Part shown: positions 11,901-25,319 of the stretch, piece by piece
Layout of the letters: the number at the start of each line of letters is the position of its first letter
Position numbering within the stretch: position 1 is the stretch's first letter
Assembly: GCA_013397795.1 (NCBI GenBank)
Contig: VZTJ01004015.1
Coordinates: 3,388,553-3,452,552, forward strand
Origin: Orthonyx spaldingii
Taxonomy: Eukaryota; Chordata; Aves; Passeriformes; Orthonychidae
Direction: 5' to 3'
DNA: 64,000 nucleotides
Notes under the pieces: generated by a model
What the model was told of the DNA's origin: nothing
Database searches by the model: none
What the model saw: the letters and a program-made list of their open reading frames with translations, nothing else
Program-made: the position numbers and the translations under genes

Positions 11901-14900
11901 ATCCTTTCAATTACTTTTTTTTTTTTCCCTTCTTTTTTTTCTGTTTCTCTAAACTGAATTTTGACCTGTCATTTTCCTAAAGTAGCATTGTGGGTTTTAA
12001 GTTTTCCTTCCTCTCCTGTAAGTAAAAAGTGGGTTACAATATGCAAGGTGATTTGGAACAGAAAAGAATAAGGGATTGCAATGGAGGCAAACATTCCCTG
12101 GAAGTAGCATGTTTCAACCTGCTTTGTGGTTTTAGCATTAGATTTGTGTGTTGGAGTGTAGAACTGGACATTGTAGAAAGCTCCAACAGCAAACCAGGAT
12201 GTCCTTCTGAAGCACATAGGTCCTATTTAGTAACACTTTTCTGGAAAAAGTCTATCTGTTATGCTCACAACAAGCAAGGTAAGGGATTCAACCTCTGATT
12301 AAAGACCCCGAAAACGTCCTCGTGGGAATTGAGCTGAGATGTATGTGCAGATGCAGCTGCTATATGTATTGGAATGTCTTGTGCAAATCCAAGTTAAATG
12401 TTGGTAGTTGTTGCATTTGAACAAAGGAAGAGTCTGGAGGGCTGATACATGTGGATCATCTGGTTTATATCTGTTAGCAGGTGCCAGGCCTGTGTTCCAT
12501 TACAAAGCTGTGTCCCACAAGGCTATAGGAAATGCACCTGACTTACTGAGAAATGGAAACAACAATATTGTAAGCCAAAGCATGGAATCCTATATAAAAA
12601 AAGGACTTCAGTCATAATGCATCTTTTGCTGCTTAGCATCAATGAATTGTTATCCCCACAGAAAGTCAATTTTGCTCTAGGAAATAACCTGACTGTTTAT
12701 CTACTTGAGAAAGTCCAGGAGCAGCTCTTTAGCATCACATAAGTAAAAGCAGAATCAGGTTTGTATTTCGAGAAAGTTCATTTGTAGAAGACAATTGAAA
12801 TGACAGGAGTGGTGGTTTTTTGTTTCGCCTTATGGAGGGAGATAGTACTTTTCTCTTTATAGTGAGTTCCCTGAAGGCCACTAATTTAAATTCAAAAAAG
12901 CCAAATTTTTTGGGGATGAATTATAAACTTTGCCGAGGGCATGTTAACAGCTCTCCAGTGAGGAAACAATCTTCTCTACAGGGCAGTTCACCTTACCTAA
13001 TTTTTTTTTTTAACCATTATTGTGAAGACACACATGGCCAAATTATCATCTGCTGTGTATTTTTCATACCTTTCTGTTCCTTACAGGAAGTTGGAGCCCT
13101 CAGTCTTTTTCATGTGGATTTGATGCTGTTTTTGTAAGTGGAACAAACTTCCTTAATCAGTAAAGCAGAAAAATGGATGAAACCTGCTTTCCAAAACTAT
13201 TTCTGGAGATAGTGGAAAGCACTCAGTGAGGCTTTTGTTAAACTATTGAGTTGCAGTCTTGGCCACTGTCTTCCCCCTTAGAATGGGGAATACAAACTTT
13301 TCTATTCCCGCTTTAGCCACACGTCATGTCACTGATGACTGAATGGGTAAGATGCAACGATAAAGGAAGTAGGTGAATTACTATGCTCATTTAATCTTCT
13401 TTTAGCTATTGAGATTTCAGAAATAGTGCCAATTACAGAAATTTTAACTACAGTCTCGACATTCATATGACTTAAATTTCACAAGTGAATCAAATTCTGC
13501 ATCATGACTTTCCTACAAGGGTTCTAATTCTGCTGGTTTGGCTTGGTCAGAAGCCATATAGAAGACCCCATAAGAGCTCTGGGATCAACGTTTAGTATTT
13601 GCCTCAGTTCAGTAATTGTTTTCTTTTATGCGACTTTTTAGAGTGCTCTGACAAGGAAGGAATGAACAGCTTATCTTATCAAGATTTATAGTCAATAGCT
13701 TCTGTAGTCTTGTGAAGAAGACATCTGCTGTGCAAATAGCAAGGTTAAAGTGATTGCACATGAAGTAAATACAAACTTCAGCTAGTATTTCATCCTGAAA
13801 ACCAGTCTGAACAATACTTAGATAACTTCATAAAATGAAAGCCCTTTCATAATCTTGACCCGTACACAATTTTGTCAAATCCAAGGTCAGATAGAATTTA
13901 AAAAATAAGCTTTATTTGAACTGCTGTAACCATAATTTCACAATTGTAAGCATGCTCTTTAATAAAAAAAAAAAAAGCACTAGCATTGTGTGGTGGGTTT
14001 TAAAAAAAGTTCTTTTGTAAGTCCCAGAGTTTGATCAGTTATAATAGAAAAGAAAGTATTATCTATTTGTTTAGGAAATATCTTCTAAACCATTGCAGCA
14101 GCAGACAAAAGGAGTTCATTTCAAATTGATTAATGTGCTATAAGTACCTGGAATTGCTTGGTCTAGTCACTTTGTTGCTTTCTCATCTCTCTGAAAAATC
14201 AAATGAAGCATCTGAAGATACCTGATTGATGCAGTCAGCTTTGTACTGATATTACAGTGCATTTCAGGAAATGTTCAAAGTGCGGCAATAATTTTCAATC
14301 TATTTTCAAGCATGTCACAGTAAAGTTTTTCTATCAGATTATATGAAGTCCATTTCCCAAAGAACTGGGGTTTTTTGTGTTGTGCATTTGTGGGCAGGTG
14401 CTTTTACGTATGGCCCTTTATAAATATGGATGAGAAAATGATGTATTGGTGATATTGCCTACTGTTGTACTATGCCAAGGTGCATTTTTTTCCTCCTTAA
14501 CCCATACTGCCTCTTTTTCTTATATACAAGCTTTAATTATTTTATTTTCTCAGAAGCCATGTGTAACTTGATTTCATTTCATAAGGTATGTACAAATTTC
14601 CAAATCGTGCTGGAGAATGTTTCAGGACCAAATCCGGTAATTCATTTGTAAGAATGTTAAAGTACAGGAAACTGTAACAAAGATTTTCCTCCTAAATAAA
14701 GAACTTAGACAAGATAGTATTACTAATTCCTATATTTGTTTTTCTCAGCTTGCAATGAAAGCATGAATTACCTTAAAATATCAATTCTGCAAAGTTGTGG
14801 ATGTGGATGTGATGTGGCCAAAAGAAGTTCATGCACCTAAGCTTCCTGAAGCTGTATACAAACCTTGCTGTTGCTTTGGTTTCTTTATGAAAGCATTCAG

Positions 14901-16489
14901 TGAAAGAAAAGCATAGCCTTTGGTATCCATAAGCTGTACATGCAAACTCTGCAGGAGATCTTGAGCTGCAATAAAGGTGGAAATACAGAAAACCTGTAAA
15001 ATTCCCTCAGGAACCCCCTCCAGCTCATAGCAGAATGGCTGGCTGCTCGCCATGCTGTCACTGGCTGCTGGCCAGCACCAGCACTCTGTGACCCCTTCTG
15101 ACACAGCTCATAGGGGCTGCAGGATGAGTTAATGCTGCTTCTAGCACCATTACTGAATCAAATTTTAAATGTGGATTCTCATCCACAGTGGTCTGGGAAA
15201 GTCTGTTGCTCTGAGAAGGAACCAGGAAAGAGAAACATTCTCTTAAATTTAGATTTCATGTAGCTGAATAAAAGGTGTCTTTTTCTTCTGATCACCCCCA
15301 TAAACAAGATTGTTGGTGTCTTTTCTTACAACAGCATGAGAAAAGAAATAGCTGATTTTATTAGCATATTGCCATGATTTGTATAGCGTATCTTGTATGT
15401 ACACTCTGAAAGCTGCCTGATTAATAGTTTTCAGTGTTCTTCTGTCTTGGTCTAAAATACAATGGAATATCCTGATTCAGGAAGAAAAATAGCAAAACAC
15501 ATTTAAGCCTGTACTTAAGTTCCATTGACTGTAATGAGGTTACAAAAAGACTTGTAAATTCTAATGTGCATAGGTATTCTTAAATAGAAATACTTAGGAA
15601 AGATTATTTCAAGATACTAATTCTGAAAAATGGAATGCTGACACTCTTAAAAATTTATCAAACACATATGCTATCTTTGAGAGCAAAGCAATTCTATCTT
15701 GAAAATCTGGAAGTGGAGCACAAACATGATGAAATTAGTCTCAAGATCGTTGTGATATAGACCTCAAATAGGGTCCCCTAATGACAATGATTTACCAAAA
15801 TTATTTATTTTAAGTAGCTGAAGCAGTAACACAAATGAATATTCTTTTGCAGTATAAATTGTGTTCAATTCAGTCTCTATTTGCTTGCTTATTGCTGCAG
15901 TGAAGGAGGCAAAACAGTTGCATAATCAAGTCTTTATTGTATTGATGTAATTTGCATGTTTTCTTTACTGTTTCAGAACCATCACAAATTATTATGAAAC
16001 ACTTTCGTGCTGGATGGATGATTGAAACTGCTGAGTGAATTTTTCTGTATTTTGGGGTTTGCATGATAAGGAAATATCCAAAGACACTCTAGTTTTTAAT
16101 GTTATATAGCAGAGTATATTTTCCTCTTCTTTTGACCTTTAGCACATGCAGCCTGATTCTTTTTTGCGGAGGTGATTTTGTGCCCCAGAAGTTATCAATA
16201 GGGCTGTATCCTGAACACTTTCCTTCCTATGAGCATTACTTGTACAAAATTGTACTTGTATGAACAGTGCCATTGTTTTCAACTTGACTACATTTACAGG
16301 GATGTGCTCTCTGTAAACTTGGCCTAGTGAGACCAACTACAATGTAAATGGAAAATTCTTGTCTTGAATTCACTGCACGTTTGAACTAGGCTTACAGTGG
16401 TACTAATTAAGCTCCACCATGATGTTGGAAAATTTGCTCTTCAAAAAGAAAGGCATAATCAATAAAAAGGGTTGATTTTGTTTTCGGGG
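5971..16489. other. Non-coding stretch, no recognisable gene
   Basis: About 10.5 kb of AT-rich DNA. All open frames are about 105 codons or fewer and none resembles a known family. A T-rich run lies at 11915-11948 and a poly-A run of 13 bases at 13964-13976. The frame at 12029-12298 (+) runs into a good donor-like site (AAG then GTAAGG near 12280), but no strong acceptor precedes it. No named repeat is visible, apart from a possible old MITE piece at 15501-15560 listed separately. Confidence 0.55.
15501..15560. repeat. Possible degenerate ancient MITE-like fragment
   Basis: The segment around 15521-15542 (TTCCATTGACTGTAATGAGG) resembles the conserved core of old non-autonomous DNA elements found across turtles, crocodilians and birds, which carry a phrase close to CCATTGACTTCAATGGG. 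The match is short and recognised from memory only. The neighbouring bases do not restore clear terminal inverted repeats. Confidence 0.25.
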
Positions 16490-16600
16490 TTTTTTTTTTT
16501 TTTTTTTTTTTTTCCCCCCCTTTTTAAATGTGAAGGGATGTCAATTGTTNTTTTTTTTTTTTTTCCCCTGTTTAAATGTGAGGGAATGTCAATGCTTTGC
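16490..16600. repeat. Duplicated poly-T unit with ambiguous base
   Basis: Two copies of the same short unit follow each other: poly-T, a C run, then TTTAAATGTGA with a GATGTCAAT or AATGTCAAT tail. The first has 24 T from 16490 and 7 C. The second has 14 T from 16551 and 4 C. A single undetermined base sits at 16550, at the start of the second T run. This is either a true local duplication or an artefact of assembling through homopolymers. An open frame passing through it is lysine-rich only because of the A runs on the other strand. Confidence 0.75.
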
Positions 16601-18217
16601 CTAATAAAGTTGTTACTGACAAGAGCAGCTCTGGTCTTAGTCTGATCCTGTTCTGAGGCTTGATCATCAAGGATCAGTTTGTGGCCCTGTGTGTTTTGCA
16701 GTACAGTGCCCCACAACTCCTTCATCTCAAGTACACCACTCCTATTCTCTGTGTGTGGCTAAATATTGTAAGCAAAGTTCCAAAGCAGTTCTAAAAAATA
16801 GTTCCAGAATATAAAAGTTTCAAAAAAATTCTACTTTCAGTTTTAGGCTATTTTCTTATGGATTGGAACAAAAGACAGTAATTTTCAGTGTTCAGGTACT
16901 TGCATTTCTTCATTCAATCTAAATTCAATCATTTATAGAATGCTACAGTTTGGCTAAGGCATTTTTATGATATAATAGTGTATGGCACTGTATTTCTTCC
17001 AGTTCTCTGAATATGTTTCTTTTTCTAGGTTAAGGACAATTCATTCCATCTAAAGCTGTCTTCTTTTTTCTTTTTTAATTAGGCCTAGAAATGTTTTGCA
17101 TGACATTGTAGCACTTCTTCCCCATTCTATTTTTGTTTTGCAAAGTGACATGCTGGGTCTGTGCTTGTATTTTGTAGTGTTTGCCTTTGGTCGGCACTGT
17201 GTCAACGCAAAGCCTTAAAAACAATAAAATCCTGGCTTTGGGGGAACTGAAAGGCTGAAGGATTGGCTGTATATCTCTTTCATTTTAAAATCATAACAAT
17301 AGTCTCATGCACAGTTTATATTAGTATCTCTATCAGCACTGAGCCACCTTCTCCAAGAAAGTACATCTTCCAGACTTCCTGAGTACACGAAACACTTCCC
17401 TTAAGAAAGCAATTCCCCTGTAGAATTGGTGAGCTTTGCCACCTCCTTGTCCTTCTTGAAATGTCCCGTGCTTCTGACCCTCTAATTTAACGTGAGGTGT
17501 TCCTGCACTCAGGCAGCAAAGGGACAGATTATGGCAGAGGCAAATCAGTATTATGAGAAATATGTAATGAGCCATACAGCCTGCAGAATTCTGGACAGCA
17601 TAAAGGGGAAACACTTAAAGATATCTTTCTCAAAGTCATCTCATTAGCCTGGGAACCAGGGCTAAGAGATAAGAGAATTCTTAATCAGACACTGGAACTT
17701 GCTTCTTCTGTGTTTATTGGAAGCTAGTTTTTCTAAAGGTTATACAGTGTATTTTCAAGGGGTCTGATAGTTAAGCTGTAGTAACCTGACCTGTCTTGAG
17801 TTTCTGCCATTACTGCCTGCAGACTTTGAACTAAATCCCAAATGGTAGTTCCATAAAACAGTAACTAGGAATATGTGAAGATAACCAGAATTTGTAGTAA
17901 GTTTGGGTTCTGGAATCCTTGCATAAGTAATCCTCTGAAATCAAATTGTTTTCACACAGGTAGTGCAACCCGAACTGGGTAGGGAATCCCATTTTCCCCA
18001 AAAGCTTTTCTCCCAAGTCTGTTTCAACATTAAATACAAAGTTGATAGAGGCTTAAGCCTCAGCTCCTGAGTAATAATTATACTTTCCCCTTCAAAAGTA
18101 TGTTTTGAAACTAATAATTGAGATCACTATATAAGGATAGGAAATGCAATCTTGTGAGATTCCTTAAATAACTGGAAAAAGCTTTTGTTCTGGAAAGAGG
18201 AAGTATGTAGGTATGCA

Positions 18218-18240
18218 GGGGTGGGAGGGAGAGGGAAGGG
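18218..18240 (+). other. Potential G-quadruplex motif
   Basis: Five runs of three or four G are separated by loops of one, one, three and two bases, which satisfies the usual G-quadruplex pattern with short loops. It stands alone in AT-rich DNA with no promoter-like sequence next to it. Structure formation is inferred from the motif only. Confidence 0.65.
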
Positions 18241-20265
18241 TGCATAATAGTTCCCACTGTAATACAAACTATGCAGGAACAGAGCTATCAGCAAAGTGGA
18301 AAATAGGAATCAGCTTTGCTTCTAAGGAAAACAGCTCCCAGGAGGAAGCAGAAGTCCATATGTAATACCATAACTGCTGATGTGCTGTTACTTCCCACAA
18401 CACAATGAAAGTTCTGCTTATTTTGTTTCTTAAAATGGTACCTGTGAAATTATGGAAATTCTCATATATTAAATTTAGTACAGGGCATCTACTAATCTAA
18501 TGAGTCACCTGCTGCAATGTGTATTTTCCTCTGTTATTCGTCTGCAGAGGGGGAGATAACAGCAAAAGAATTCTCATTCAATGTGGACTGAAGGGGTTTT
18601 ATAGCATTTTCTTAACCAGACCTCCTGCCCCAACACAGTCAGCTGAGCCTATGACATGCCAGAGAATTATCAGTATAGAAGAGGTTACAGTTTCTGAAGG
18701 CAAATTGTAGCCTTACTTCAGTGTCTAGCTACCCCTATCCAACCCATGCTTGTAGAGCTATATTTATCTTATTTGTTGGTTCAAAGCTTTGCAATCTGTG
18801 TCCCTTGTTTAAGCCAGTTAAAAGGTGCTGATGCACATGTCTTGCCTACATTGAAGAGGCAGGAATAAATGTTCTCTTGCAGGCTGTGGTGGGTGGACGT
18901 GTGATGAAACTTCCTCTGACTTCCTTCCACCAAGGAAACTTATGCAGCAAAGTGGAGGTGCTGGTGTTCTGGAGCCACAGGTGACGTGTGGCCAGGGAAT
19001 CTGAGCTTTAATTGATATGAAGCTTTTGCCCCCCTAAATACCCCAAATGTAATATTTCAAAATACTTGCATTGGTAAATATTTAAGGTTTTAGTTATGCT
19101 AGTGCTGTCACTCGTAGGAAGTAGGAAAGCTGGGGTAACATGAGGTATGATCTCTGCTTTATGCCAGTAGGAGTTTTGTGTACGACCTGGCAAAGTTGTT
19201 GCTGCTGTAAACTGTTCTGTGCATTATGGCTTAATTGTATCGGTATAATGCACATCCCTGCTACTTTCACAGTAGGAGAGCTTTGGGGGTATCCCTGCAT
19301 TAGAGTGCTTACAGCAGAGCTATAGCATGAGCAAACGGCAGGCACGTTTCTGTATGAGACACTAATTCTTGTTTACTCGTGTTGTTACAGATTCACAGTG
19401 AAGTTGGAGGTCCTTGCATACAGAGTAAGGGAGAAATGTAAAATCCCGGAATATGAGGGTTTTGCACTTAGAGCTCTCCGCAGGAGGCTGCTGTCACGGC
19501 TGCTGGGAACAGGTTGAAGTCTGAAGTGCAGCCATGGAAAAGATGTTAGCTGAACGCCCCCTAGCTGAAATAATTTTCGGAACATGGCTAAGACAAAGGT
19601 TTCCAGGGGATTCCAATACAGAGTTGGGGGGAATTCAACGTTCAGGCTGCCTTATTTGTTGGTTTCAGCTCAGCCAAGCAATTACTCCAAGGATGGATAC
19701 ATTTATGTTCATATACTGATCGTTCTAGAAAATGATCTTGCATTAAGAAAGCAATCTTCATTTTTTGGTTTTTTTTTTTTTTTTAATGAGGTTGGTACAA
19801 ATTTGGAAATATGAGGCTGTGCTTGCAAAACTCATCTGAAAACTAGATTGCTGTAGATGTGTTCATACTGTAGAGCCAAATTAAGCAATCCTACAAATAC
19901 AAGTGTCATAGAGCTGTGTGCTGTCTGTGGTGTCATAGATTGCACAGATACGTCTCAAAGCAAGAGAACTCTGCCTTTTCTGTTAGTACAATTGACTGAT
20001 CTTTGAATAAGCCAATACCATTGGTTTTATCTTCATTGACATGGACATTTTAATATAGGGAAAGAAAAGAAGAAAAACCTTTTTATATAGTTAAGGCTTT
20101 GACTTTATTCTGTTATATACACAGGATGACATTGATTCTACCCCTTCTTTGATCAGATTGCTCAGCATGGATCCGTCCACAGGAATTTCTCAGTCTGCCA
20201 ACACTGTGTACATTCAGGAGAAGTTTTAATGTATCCAGTTAATGAATGATTTCTATAGCCCATAT

Positions 20266-20287
20266 TCTCTCTCTCTCTCTCCCCCCC
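20266..20287 (+). repeat. TC dinucleotide repeat plus C run
   Basis: A short TC repeat of about seven and a half units (20266-20280) continues into seven C. Simple-sequence DNA, likely variable in length between individuals. Confidence 0.85.
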
Positions 20288-21489
20288 TCCATTAAAGTCT
20301 CCTTTTAATGTCATGTTACAGTGAAATATATGGTCAGTTTAAAAACCCCAAAGCTGTACAAAGTTAACATCTCAGGTGATATGCTTAACTGCTACTTGAT
20401 TTTGGACAGGCTCTGATGTGAGAGTTTCTTTAACCATTAAAAAAGTGTCACTTAGCTAGAAAGTGGTGATAGGCTTGTTAAAATGGCTGTAAGGCCCTTC
20501 CTTTGCAATGCTGACATCACTGCTTACACATAGGGCAGAGTTTTTGAGATGAAGTAGTATTGTAACAATAGATTAGCCTGGTAGTTGCAAAAATCAAGTT
20601 ATTGCAGATTAGAGACTTTCTTTCCTGATGTTATCAAATGAGTTTTTGTTGTCTTACTGTTTTCTGTGCATGTAAGCGTGCATGAAAAGGTGGACTGTCA
20701 CCACAAGCTGTCTATATATTATTTTTCCTCAAGCACAATATACAGAACTGAGCAGAAGTAATTGATAATACATGACAGAAAATGCTGTCTGCAAGTTTAC
20801 AACAAGCATAACAAAAGTATATTCAGTATGCCTCAACTGCTAAGCAACAGCAGTTGTGAGAAAAAAAATTGACAAAGGTTCAGTACTTCCATCCCCTCCA
20901 ATTAGTGCTGAGCAAAACCTGGTCTCCTTCGTATTTCAAAAAGCAGAAAGTAAGCTTTTAAGCAACTTGTAAAACAGCATCATCTTGGCATTCTGCAGAA
21001 TGTATAAAAGCAGCAAAAAGACATAACCCCTGTGTTTTCCTTTGTGGATCACTGTTATGTTCAGATACCTTTTTTCTCATGGCTACAACTGCAGTAGGCA
21101 AGTCCCAAAGCTGATGTGCTGTCTTTTAAGGCCCCTGGTCTTTTTTGCATCTTTGGGGAAACCGAGACTGGGAGACACATGACAGAGTACCTGAAAGCAT
21201 AAGATAGTAGCTCATTTCCAACAGCAGCTACCTAACATTTTAATGGTTACAGGTGTATTTCCAACAAGTATGGATTTTTTGGAATGAAAATCAATGAGAT
21301 CAAACTATAAAATTTGAAACTTACTTTTGCACAGTTCTTTATGAAGTGTGATCAGAATATAATTTATTGGTAAGACTACAATGACAAGGCATGGCAATTA
21401 TCTGAAAAAAATCCCTTTATTTTCTCACAGGATTTTTTTTTCTGTATTAATTATTCTTTATTATAATTCGAAAAAGAACAAAATTACAT

Positions 21490-21552
21490 TTCCTTCCTTC
21501 CTTCCTTCCTTCCTTCCTTCCTTCCTTCCTTCCTTCCTTCCTTCCTTCCTTC
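21490..21552 (+). repeat. TTCC tetranucleotide microsatellite
   Basis: A pure TTCC repeat of nearly 16 units runs directly into an assembly gap, so its true length is unknown. The sequence on the far side of the gap (22178-22210) is also C/T-rich with CCTCCC and TTCC units, so the gap probably lies inside one long polypyrimidine satellite. Open frames on both strands crossing this region are products of the repeat and the gap, not genes. Confidence 0.95.
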
Positions 21553-22177
21553 NNNNNNNNNNNNNNNNNNNNNNNNNNNNNNNNNNNNNNNNNNNNNNNN
21601 NNNNNNNNNNNNNNNNNNNNNNNNNNNNNNNNNNNNNNNNNNNNNNNNNNNNNNNNNNNNNNNNNNNNNNNNNNNNNNNNNNNNNNNNNNNNNNNNNNNN
21701 NNNNNNNNNNNNNNNNNNNNNNNNNNNNNNNNNNNNNNNNNNNNNNNNNNNNNNNNNNNNNNNNNNNNNNNNNNNNNNNNNNNNNNNNNNNNNNNNNNNN
21801 NNNNNNNNNNNNNNNNNNNNNNNNNNNNNNNNNNNNNNNNNNNNNNNNNNNNNNNNNNNNNNNNNNNNNNNNNNNNNNNNNNNNNNNNNNNNNNNNNNNN
21901 NNNNNNNNNNNNNNNNNNNNNNNNNNNNNNNNNNNNNNNNNNNNNNNNNNNNNNNNNNNNNNNNNNNNNNNNNNNNNNNNNNNNNNNNNNNNNNNNNNNN
22001 NNNNNNNNNNNNNNNNNNNNNNNNNNNNNNNNNNNNNNNNNNNNNNNNNNNNNNNNNNNNNNNNNNNNNNNNNNNNNNNNNNNNNNNNNNNNNNNNNNNN
22101 NNNNNNNNNNNNNNNNNNNNNNNNNNNNNNNNNNNNNNNNNNNNNNNNNNNNNNNNNNNNNNNNNNNNNNNNNNNNN
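21553..22177. other. Assembly gap (625 N)
   Basis: A run of 625 undetermined bases within a TTCC/CCCT polypyrimidine repeat. Long, pure tetranucleotide arrays commonly break short-read assemblies. The stated gap length may be an estimate. Confidence 0.99.
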
Positions 22178-22210
22178 CCCCCCGCCTGCCTTCCCTCCCT
22201 CCCTCTCTCC
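22178..22210 (+). repeat. C/T-rich right flank of the microsatellite gap
   Basis: A pyrimidine-rich segment made of a C run, CCTGCC and CCCT units adjoins the gap. It is probably the degenerate right edge of the same simple-sequence array. Confidence 0.8.
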
Positions 22211-24635
22211 ATTTGGGAATCACACTGAAACAGGCTGCTAAGTAGTAAGAAATTAGTACATTTATCAGGTCATACATTTTAAAGCAGTTATCTAAAGCAG
22301 ACTACATATGAAAATCAACAACTACACTGGTATTTGTAGTTTTTGCATAAATAAAGAGGTAATGGGTGCATCTTTATATTTTGTGTATACTACTTTCAGT
22401 TAATAAATGAATTTGCTGATAAAACTTGAGAAGATTCTTAGACTTGAAAAATCATGAAAAGTATGTAAGTTAGATGTTAGGTTACATCTATTAGTCTTGC
22501 AAGTCTTGAGTATGCCAAACTACAATGATTATTATCAAATATTACTGAACTACCTACCTGCACTAAAATTAAAGATGACAAAGGTATGAATATTAACATT
22601 TCTGAACCATTATTAACTTATTCCACTACCACCTACTCATTAGTTACTGAGGCCCAAATTTAATACAATTGCTGTTTTGTATCAAAGTAACAAACCATTA
22701 TACAGGAACAGAGGAAATTAAACTTTAAGCTATATTAGTTTAGCATGTGTTTAAATCATGCTGCCAAATTACTTCGGTGTTTAGCTAAATAGATAACTTT
22801 AGTCATGAAAGCTCAGCAAAAAAAAAATTATTTGATACTTAAATACTTATAGTCATACAAGTTTGAGTGCATAACACTGAGTCAAGCTTTTGGCTTATCC
22901 CTGCAATTGAGATTTTTACTACAAAAATCTTTGTTTGGATCCCAATTCTTAAAAAAAAGATCTGGTTCTAGACCTTTCTGTAACAAAATATCAATACAAT
23001 GTCCCTCTGCTCCAGGCACTACAGCATGCTCCTATTATGAACAGATGGGTTATCTAATACTCATTAGTGTCTCAACCATGAGATTTTGTTGCTGTTAGAG
23101 TGTAATCAATCAGGAGGGAGAACTACTTGGTGCTTGTCTAGTGCTTTAGTAATTCATTCTCTATAGATCCTCATTAGAACGGAAAATTGCAGCTGTAGAA
23201 ACGTCTTAGTTTCAAAAAGCAGAAGCACACTTTTTTCTTTTCCCTCTTTTCAAAATGAATGTTCCATGGTTGTAGGTGAAGGACGTGGGCATTGGAAGAA
23301 AAGCATCAAATGGCTGCTGGTAACTTAATCATTGCATTTTTAGCCATGGGGGAAGTTCTCTGCTCTATACAACTGTGCTGGTTACTACTTTAAGTTCTCT
23401 AAGTTCTGTACTGATACAGGAGACAGAACCAAGGCTGAGAATCAGTTCCTGTTGCAAGTAATGACGTGATTTTATGAAAGGTCACAGGAACTGCGGCATT
23501 TATTTCCTTTGCAGGTTATTTTGTGAAAAGGGAAAGAAAAATCAGAAAATTTAGGAAATCTTGAAAGATCAAAAGTCAGAACTCCTGGGGTTTCACATTA
23601 TTTTCTTGCAGAAAGCAAGAAAATTGGCCATGATTTTTTACTACTGCCATGTTATACTATGAATCCACAACTATTAAAATTTAGTGCAAATCTAGCTCAA
23701 CTCTGCAAGTGTGAACAGTATTTGCATGGTGGAAGAAATATTAACAGTAGGCCTCTGTGCCAGAGTATGTTTGTTCTCTAAGGGAAACACTTGCTTAGTC
23801 TTAAGTGTGGGCTGAAGAAGAAAGAATGTGCAGGCAGAATAGGTGTCTCTCAGAAGACAGGATTAAATGAGAGGTTTATGTCTCTGAGGTGGCTGCTCTT
23901 TGGCTATTTTCCTGTAATCAAACTGTAACACAGAGATAACCACAGAACTGTATTTCCATAGTGCATCTCTTGGCTCTCTCTCTCACTGTAGTCTGCATTT
24001 CTAGTGGGAAATACAGATCAGGCAAAGAGGCTTCCATAGATTTGAAGAAAGTTCCCTTGCTTGACCAAGGAGTGTGAATGGCTGGTAACATGCCAGTGTT
24101 AGGCCAGACCTCTGCAGGCCAAATTCAATCTGTAGTGCAACATCACTGAAGCTGATGGACGTGGTTCCATTTGCATAATACATGCAGAAGTTTGAAACGT
24201 CACTGCTCCTGGCTGTCAGTTTGCTCCTTGCACTGATGTTACGACCCCTGAGGCAAAGCTAGCACAAGATAAGTGAGTTTGCATCTCTGCTTATATACTT
24301 TTCAGCCTGATGGATTAATGCAAATTTGCTTCATTGTTCATGTAAATTAAGATACCAGGTTTGGAGTGACTAGAGAGAGGTGTGGACTTTCACCTTTCTG
24401 CTGTCCTTGCTTAGGGGGACAGCCTGTTGCAGAGATAGGTAACTTTTAGGGGCAGCAACACTGATTTGCACTAATAAACTCGTGGAGCCTTCTCTATGCA
24501 AGCTGTATGGTTGAATTATTTTCTTTAAGTATTAATAGATCTTCTACACATCTTCACAAGATCAACAAGAGCAAATAATAGTTTTGCAATATTCTTAAGG
24601 AACAGTTTTTTAGGAAACTCCTGGCTCTTAATGAT

Positions 24636-24681
24636 TGAATTTATACCTTAAGCTATACCTTGAATTTATATCTTAAGCTAT
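24636..24681. repeat. Tandem duplication, period 25
   Basis: The block beginning at 24636 (TGAATTTATACCTTAAGCTA) recurs at 24661 with one C-to-T difference, giving two adjacent copies of about 21-25 bp. It is a local slippage duplication with no sign of coding content. Confidence 0.8.
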
Positions 24682-25319
24682 TAGAAATTTGACTGTCTCT
24701 AATTGCCACTTTAAGTGATAGTCAGATCATCATGTCTTGTATATTTAACAAGTCTAGGTTTTTGGAAGCTGCTTGAGATTTGACCTTGCTTTTTAAATTA
24801 CTCAGAATCATTTCACATATCTAATTAGCATGTGAGAAAATCACTCCAACTCACCTCATTTGACATTAGTCCATTAAAGTAACCCATGAAGTTTTGTATG
24901 TTGTTATGTATTATTGTCAATTCTACAGGAATAAAAATTCAAAAAGAGAATTGCCCTAAACAGAAACTATAAACCAGTGAATCATACAGTGTTTATAGCA
25001 GTTTTACCTTGGCCAGCAAATCGTCATGTGTTACTTCTAAATAAAAGTAAGCCATGGTCTGGAGGAAGAAAGAGGAAAAAAGAATCTATGCTATGCTTGT
25101 AGGAGACACCATTTAATCAGCTAGACCAGTTAATAACTCTTGCTGCCTTTTTTATTTGTCAAGGGCTCAATATTTTTCCAATATGAGGTCTGCTTCAGTG
25201 TGCTTTAAATGGCAGTTTATAATTAATGGTACTTGAGTGTGTCTCTTATTTCAAAAATTCATACAACATTCTTGGTTACAATTTATACATGATTTTAAAG
25301 TATAATTAACGTTCAGCTT

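Larger units (their letters stand above)
16601..21489. other. Non-coding stretch, no recognisable gene
   Basis: AT-rich DNA with only short unrecognised open frames. It contains a G-rich motif at 18218-18240 (listed separately), a run of 16 T at 19769-19784, and a TC repeat with seven C at 20266-20287. The segment 19380-19720 is somewhat richer in G and C and holds two overlapping 60-75 codon frames with no recognisable content. Confidence 0.55.

Noticed and set aside
12029..12298. 89-codon plus-strand frame ending near an AAG/GTAAGG donor
   Set aside because: No good acceptor precedes it, the peptide is unrecognised, and frames of this length are expected by chance.
21381..22277. Open frames of 242-286 codons
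   Set aside because: They consist of TTCC repeat translation and undetermined residues from the 625-N gap.
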